Assembly (NCBI GenBank): GCA_948482415.1
Contig: CAOMFZ010000115.1
Location: forward strand, 1 to 6,974
Source: an uncultured Mailhella sp.
GTDB taxonomy: Bacteria; Desulfobacterota; Desulfovibrionia; Desulfovibrionales; Desulfovibrionaceae
DNA length: 6,974 nucleotides
Direction: 5' to 3'
This document shows positions 4,503 through 6,974 of this stretch, piece after piece. Under the pieces are notes generated by a model, which was not told where the DNA came from, did no database searches, and worked only from the letters and a program-made list of their open reading frames with translations. Position 1 is the first letter of the stretch, and every line of letters begins with the position of its first letter. Position numbers and translations under genes: made by a program.

Positions 4503-6974
4503 ATGTTGTCAAACACAGCAAACCCATCTTTTTTGTTGTATATAGGTATTCTTATTACCTTAGGTGGCTTAGTGCTTACTACACGTTTATCCAAATTATC
4601 TCTGGCATTTATAGGGTTATGCCTCGCTGATATTGGATATGCATGCATTGGTTTCTCCATACCCAATGACTCTGCATATGTGGGCAGCATTGCGCTTGTT
4701 AGTTTCAACCTTATTGCCCGGCTCCTTGGTTACATTGCCCTGTACAGAATAATACAGGTCGCCAATGCCAAAAACCTTGGAATTGCAGGAATAGCAAAGG
4801 AAATTCCATATACTTGTGTTCTTTTTGCTCTTTCCCTTTTTGCGGCAATAGAAATTGCTCCGTTCTTTACCCCTGATGCCAAGCATCACATACTCTACGG
4901 GGCAATTTTATTAGGCGACCCTGCACATATTGCGAGTTATGGAACAGCTGCAATTATTTCAATCATTAACATTGCAAAACTCATAGTTACACTCCTTATT
5001 GCCCATACCCTGTTCCAGGGCGATAAATACAGCTATTCAGTAATGCATGCATTAAATGATTTTAAATCCAGTTCCGTGCTTCAGCATGCTCTTTTTGCCG
5101 TGCTCATCATTTTTGGGTTGGGTTCCCATGAATTTCTCCATTATCTCATTACAAATTACAGTTCTCAGCCTCTCGCCCTCTATGCGAAATTCCCTGATTT
5201 TGCTTTGACATGGCATATTGAAACAATAATTTTGTATGCCGGTGCAGTACTTGTTTTCCTCTGCGGTCTGATTCTTCCGCAAGTCCGCAAGGCTCTTGCA
5301 CTTCTTGTTGTTCTTTTCGCCTTTGGTTTTACTGTTTTTGACAATAACCTCATAGAGCTTTCTTATTTCTTTGCCGTACTTTCCGCTTTCATGGCTGTCA
5401 TTATCACCCTGTATTCTTTTGGATATATCAAACATAATGAAAGCAGCTACTATGGACTGCTTCTTTTGATGTTTGCTTCCATTCTCGGACTTGTGACAAG
5501 CGATAATTCCGGCTCATTTTTTACTTTCTGGGAAATTATGACTATCAGCTCCTATGTGCTTGTCGCTTTTGACGATACACCAAAAGCACATTACGCGGCA
5601 AAAAAATATTTCCTCATGTCCGGCATTGGCGCACTTATTATGCTTCCGGCACTGCTCATGCTCCAGCTTCATCAGGTGCATGAACTCTACACCATGCTGA
5701 TTTCCGGTGAATCAATCAATGCCTTTATTTACCTGTGCCTGATTGGACTTTTCTGCGGACTTGGCGTTAAAGCGGGTATTTTCCCATTCCATTCATGGCT
5801 TCCTGATGCGCACCCTGCTGCTCCTGCTGCCATTTCAGCTCCTCTTTCCGGTATTCTTACCAAAACAGGGCTCTATGGAATGCTCCTTTTCTTCATGACC
5901 CTTTTTGGCTTTGGATTTTTACAAAAATCCCTTGTCTGCCCGTTCTTCAATCTCCCCTCACTTGGTGTTCTTCTTATCCTTTTAGGCATAGTCACCATGT
6001 TCTATGGGGAAATCATGGCATTCAAAGCAGAAGAAATTAAACGTCTCTTTGCCTATTCCACCATTGGTCAAATTGGTGAAATCTGCATGACGCTGGGCGT
6101 TTTCTCCTACCTTGCCGCAACAGGCGTTCTGCTCCACATTTTCAACCATGCAATTATGAAGGATTTAATCTTCCTTTGCACCGGTGCTTTCATGCTTCGT
6201 TCCGGCTTTAGCAAAATTCAGGACTTGAAAGGACTTGGCAAGGTAATGCCTTTTACGGCAACCTGCATGGTTATTGGTTTGCTTTCCATTTTGGGATTGC
6301 CTCCGTTTGCAGGCTTCAACAGCAAATTTATCATGCTGTTCGGTCTCGCCGAATACAGCCCATATCTGGCAGCCCTCATGCTTCTTGCAAGCTTTATCGG
6401 CTGCGTATACTACACAAGAGTTATTCGTATTCTTGTTTTTGAAAAATATGAAGGACCAAAAGTTGAAGACGCTGGGCTTCCCATGAAAATCGCCATGGGA
6501 GCACTTGCTCTTGGCTGCATAGTTTTCGGTTTGTATCCTCAGCTTGTTTTGGATAACCTTATTGCTCCTGTTACCAACCTCATTGCAGCAAAAGGTGGTT
6601 TCAATCTTTCCGAACAATCCCTCAATATTGTTGCTTTGACCACTGTAACCTGGAAAAGCCCGGCAATCATTATTCTGCTTGGTGCCATTCTCCCTGTTAT
6701 CGTCCGCAAAAATCCACTGCAAAGCGGTATTGCCAGCGTCATTGTCATGAGCGTTGCAAGCATTGCAGTTATTGCAACCATGGGACAATACGATACCTTG
6801 TCCTTTATCTTTGCACTTGGCATTACGGTTATCGGCGCAACCACAGCCTGCTACTCCATTGGCTACATGGAACATTACAATACACAATGGCGCTATTATG
6901 CCTCTTTCCTGTGCATGTGCGGCGGTCTCGTTGGTGTTGCAACTTCTTCTAACTTATTCAGCTTTTTCTTCTTC
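4503..6974 (+). CDS. cooM: CooM-like fused proton-antiporter subunit of a membrane-bound hydrogenase, C-terminus cut by window edge
   Basis: Subunits of the NuoL/NuoM/MrpD family move protons or sodium across the inner membrane in complex I and in energy-conserving [NiFe] hydrogenases. The frame is open for 824 codons and runs off the right edge. About six hydrophobic helices occupy residues 1-216. A full antiporter module follows (about 237-700): YSFGYIKH (304-311), FWE with the key TM5 Glu344, GVKAGIFPFHSWLPDAHPAAP with Lys423, ILTKTG with Lys454, HIFNHAIMKD with Lys553, then GLPPFAGFNSK. A second module begins near 715 and repeats YSIGYMEH at 784-791, ending in FFFF just where its Trp-Glu should come. 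Tandem fusion in one very long protein is typical of CooM of CO-linked hydrogenases, known from Rhodospirillum and Desulfovibrio, where cooK, cooL, cooX, cooU and cooH follow. The ATG has AGGGG about 13 bases upstream, a long spacing. A HyfB-, Mrp- or Ech-type relative is the alternative. Family membership is firm; the cooM name rests on architecture. Confidence 0.85.
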   Translation, partial: MLSNTANPSFLLYIGILITLGGLVLTTRLSKLSLAFIGLCLADIGYACIGFSIPNDSAYVGSIALVSFNLIARLLGYIALYRIIQVANAKNLGIAGIAKEIPYTCVLFALSLFAAIEIAPFFTPDAKHHILYGAILLGDPAHIASYGTAAIISIINIAKLIVTLLIAHTLFQGDKYSYSVMHALNDFKSSSVLQHALFAVLIIFGLGSHEFLHYLITNYSSQPLALYAKFPDFALTWHIETIILYAGAVLVFLCGLILPQVRKALALLVVLFAFGFTVFDNNLIELSYFFAVLSAFMAVIITLYSFGYIKHNESSYYGLLLLMFASILGLVTSDNSGSFFTFWEIMTISSYVLVAFDDTPKAHYAAKKYFLMSGIGALIMLPALLMLQLHQVHELYTMLISGESINAFIYLCLIGLFCGLGVKAGIFPFHSWLPDAHPAAPAAISAPLSGILTKTGLYGMLLFFMTLFGFGFLQKSLVCPFFNLPSLGVLLILLGIVTMFYGEIMAFKAEEIKRLFAYSTIGQIGEICMTLGVFSYLAATGVLLHIFNHAIMKDLIFLCTGAFMLRSGFSKIQDLKGLGKVMPFTATCMVIGLLSILGLPPFAGFNSKFIMLFGLAEYSPYLAALMLLASFIGCVYYTRVIRILVFEKYEGPKVEDAGLPMKIAMGALALGCIVFGLYPQLVLDNLIAPVTNLIAAKGGFNLSEQSLNIVALTTVTWKSPAIIILLGAILPVIVRKNPLQSGIASVIVMSVASIAVIATMGQYDTLSFIFALGITVIGATTACYSIGYMEHYNTQWRYYASFLCMCGGLVGVATSSNLFSFFFF

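Noticed and set aside
6165..6887. A 240-codon open frame on the minus strand opposite the CooM-like gene
   Set aside because: It lies wholly antisense to a well-supported gene with conserved motifs. Its translation is rich in Asn, Cys and Lys with no recognisable domain, and no ribosome-binding site is evident. It is a shadow of the membrane-protein codons. The same applies to the minus frames at 4460-4708, 4617-4889 and 5052-5435.
4503..6974. A frameshift or gene split between the N-terminal extension and the antiporter modules
   Set aside because: Codon-by-codon reading from 4503 to 6974 stays open in one frame with continuous hydrophobic and motif structure.
1..6974. Mobile elements, CRISPR arrays, tRNA or rRNA genes, defence genes
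   Set aside because: No transposase, integrase, terminal inverted repeats, regularly spaced repeats, tRNA-like cloverleaf or rRNA-like sequence was seen. The genes are housekeeping and energy-metabolism types, so no undescribed defence or mobile system is supported here.

Overview
The window holds five protein-coding genes in two divergent blocks around an AT-rich intergenic region at about 4248-4502. Four genes lie on the minus strand and one long gene on the plus strand. Both outermost genes run off the window. No tRNA, rRNA, CRISPR array, insertion sequence, integrase or phage gene is visible, and the region looks like ordinary chromosome. The organism is probably a Gram-negative anaerobe. 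The NlpC/P60 protein is a Spr/MepS-like lipoprotein, which points to a diderm. A RecD2-type helicase and the start of a very long, CooM-like proton-pumping subunit fit a Desulfovibrionaceae-like member of the Desulfobacterota. Base composition is rather AT-rich for that group, so a low-GC lineage (Lawsonia/Taurinivorans-like) is a guess, not a demonstrated assignment.

Minus-strand block, in transcription order (right to left). First comes an NlpC/P60 cell-wall hydrolase lipoprotein (4247-3711), with a clear intrinsic terminator at 3681-3653. Next is aroK (shikimate kinase, 3556-3026), with a plausible promoter of its own just after that terminator. Then comes aroC (chorismate synthase, about 2978-1857), and finally recD2 (1854 to beyond base 1), which starts 2 bases after the aroC stop codon. 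AroK and AroC catalyse the fifth and seventh steps of the shikimate pathway toward chorismate and aromatic amino acids. RecD2 is a 5'-3' DNA helicase with no known metabolic link to them, so its presence in the operon is probably shared transcription rather than shared function.

Plus-strand block. A good sigma-70-type promoter (TTGACA, 18-bp spacer, TATTGT) precedes one open reading frame of at least 824 codons (4503 to beyond 6974). It encodes a polytopic membrane protein with an N-terminal extension of about 230 residues, a complete NuoL/NuoM/MrpD-type proton-antiporter module, and the beginning of a second such module. This architecture matches the CooM subunit of energy-conserving CO-linked [NiFe] hydrogenases, so the gene is probably the first of a coo-type membrane hydrogenase operon continuing to the right.

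I found no convincing undescribed system. The items most worth a second look are the composite architecture of the CooM-like protein, the dyad-rich divergent promoter region, and the 2-base coupling of aroC to recD2.
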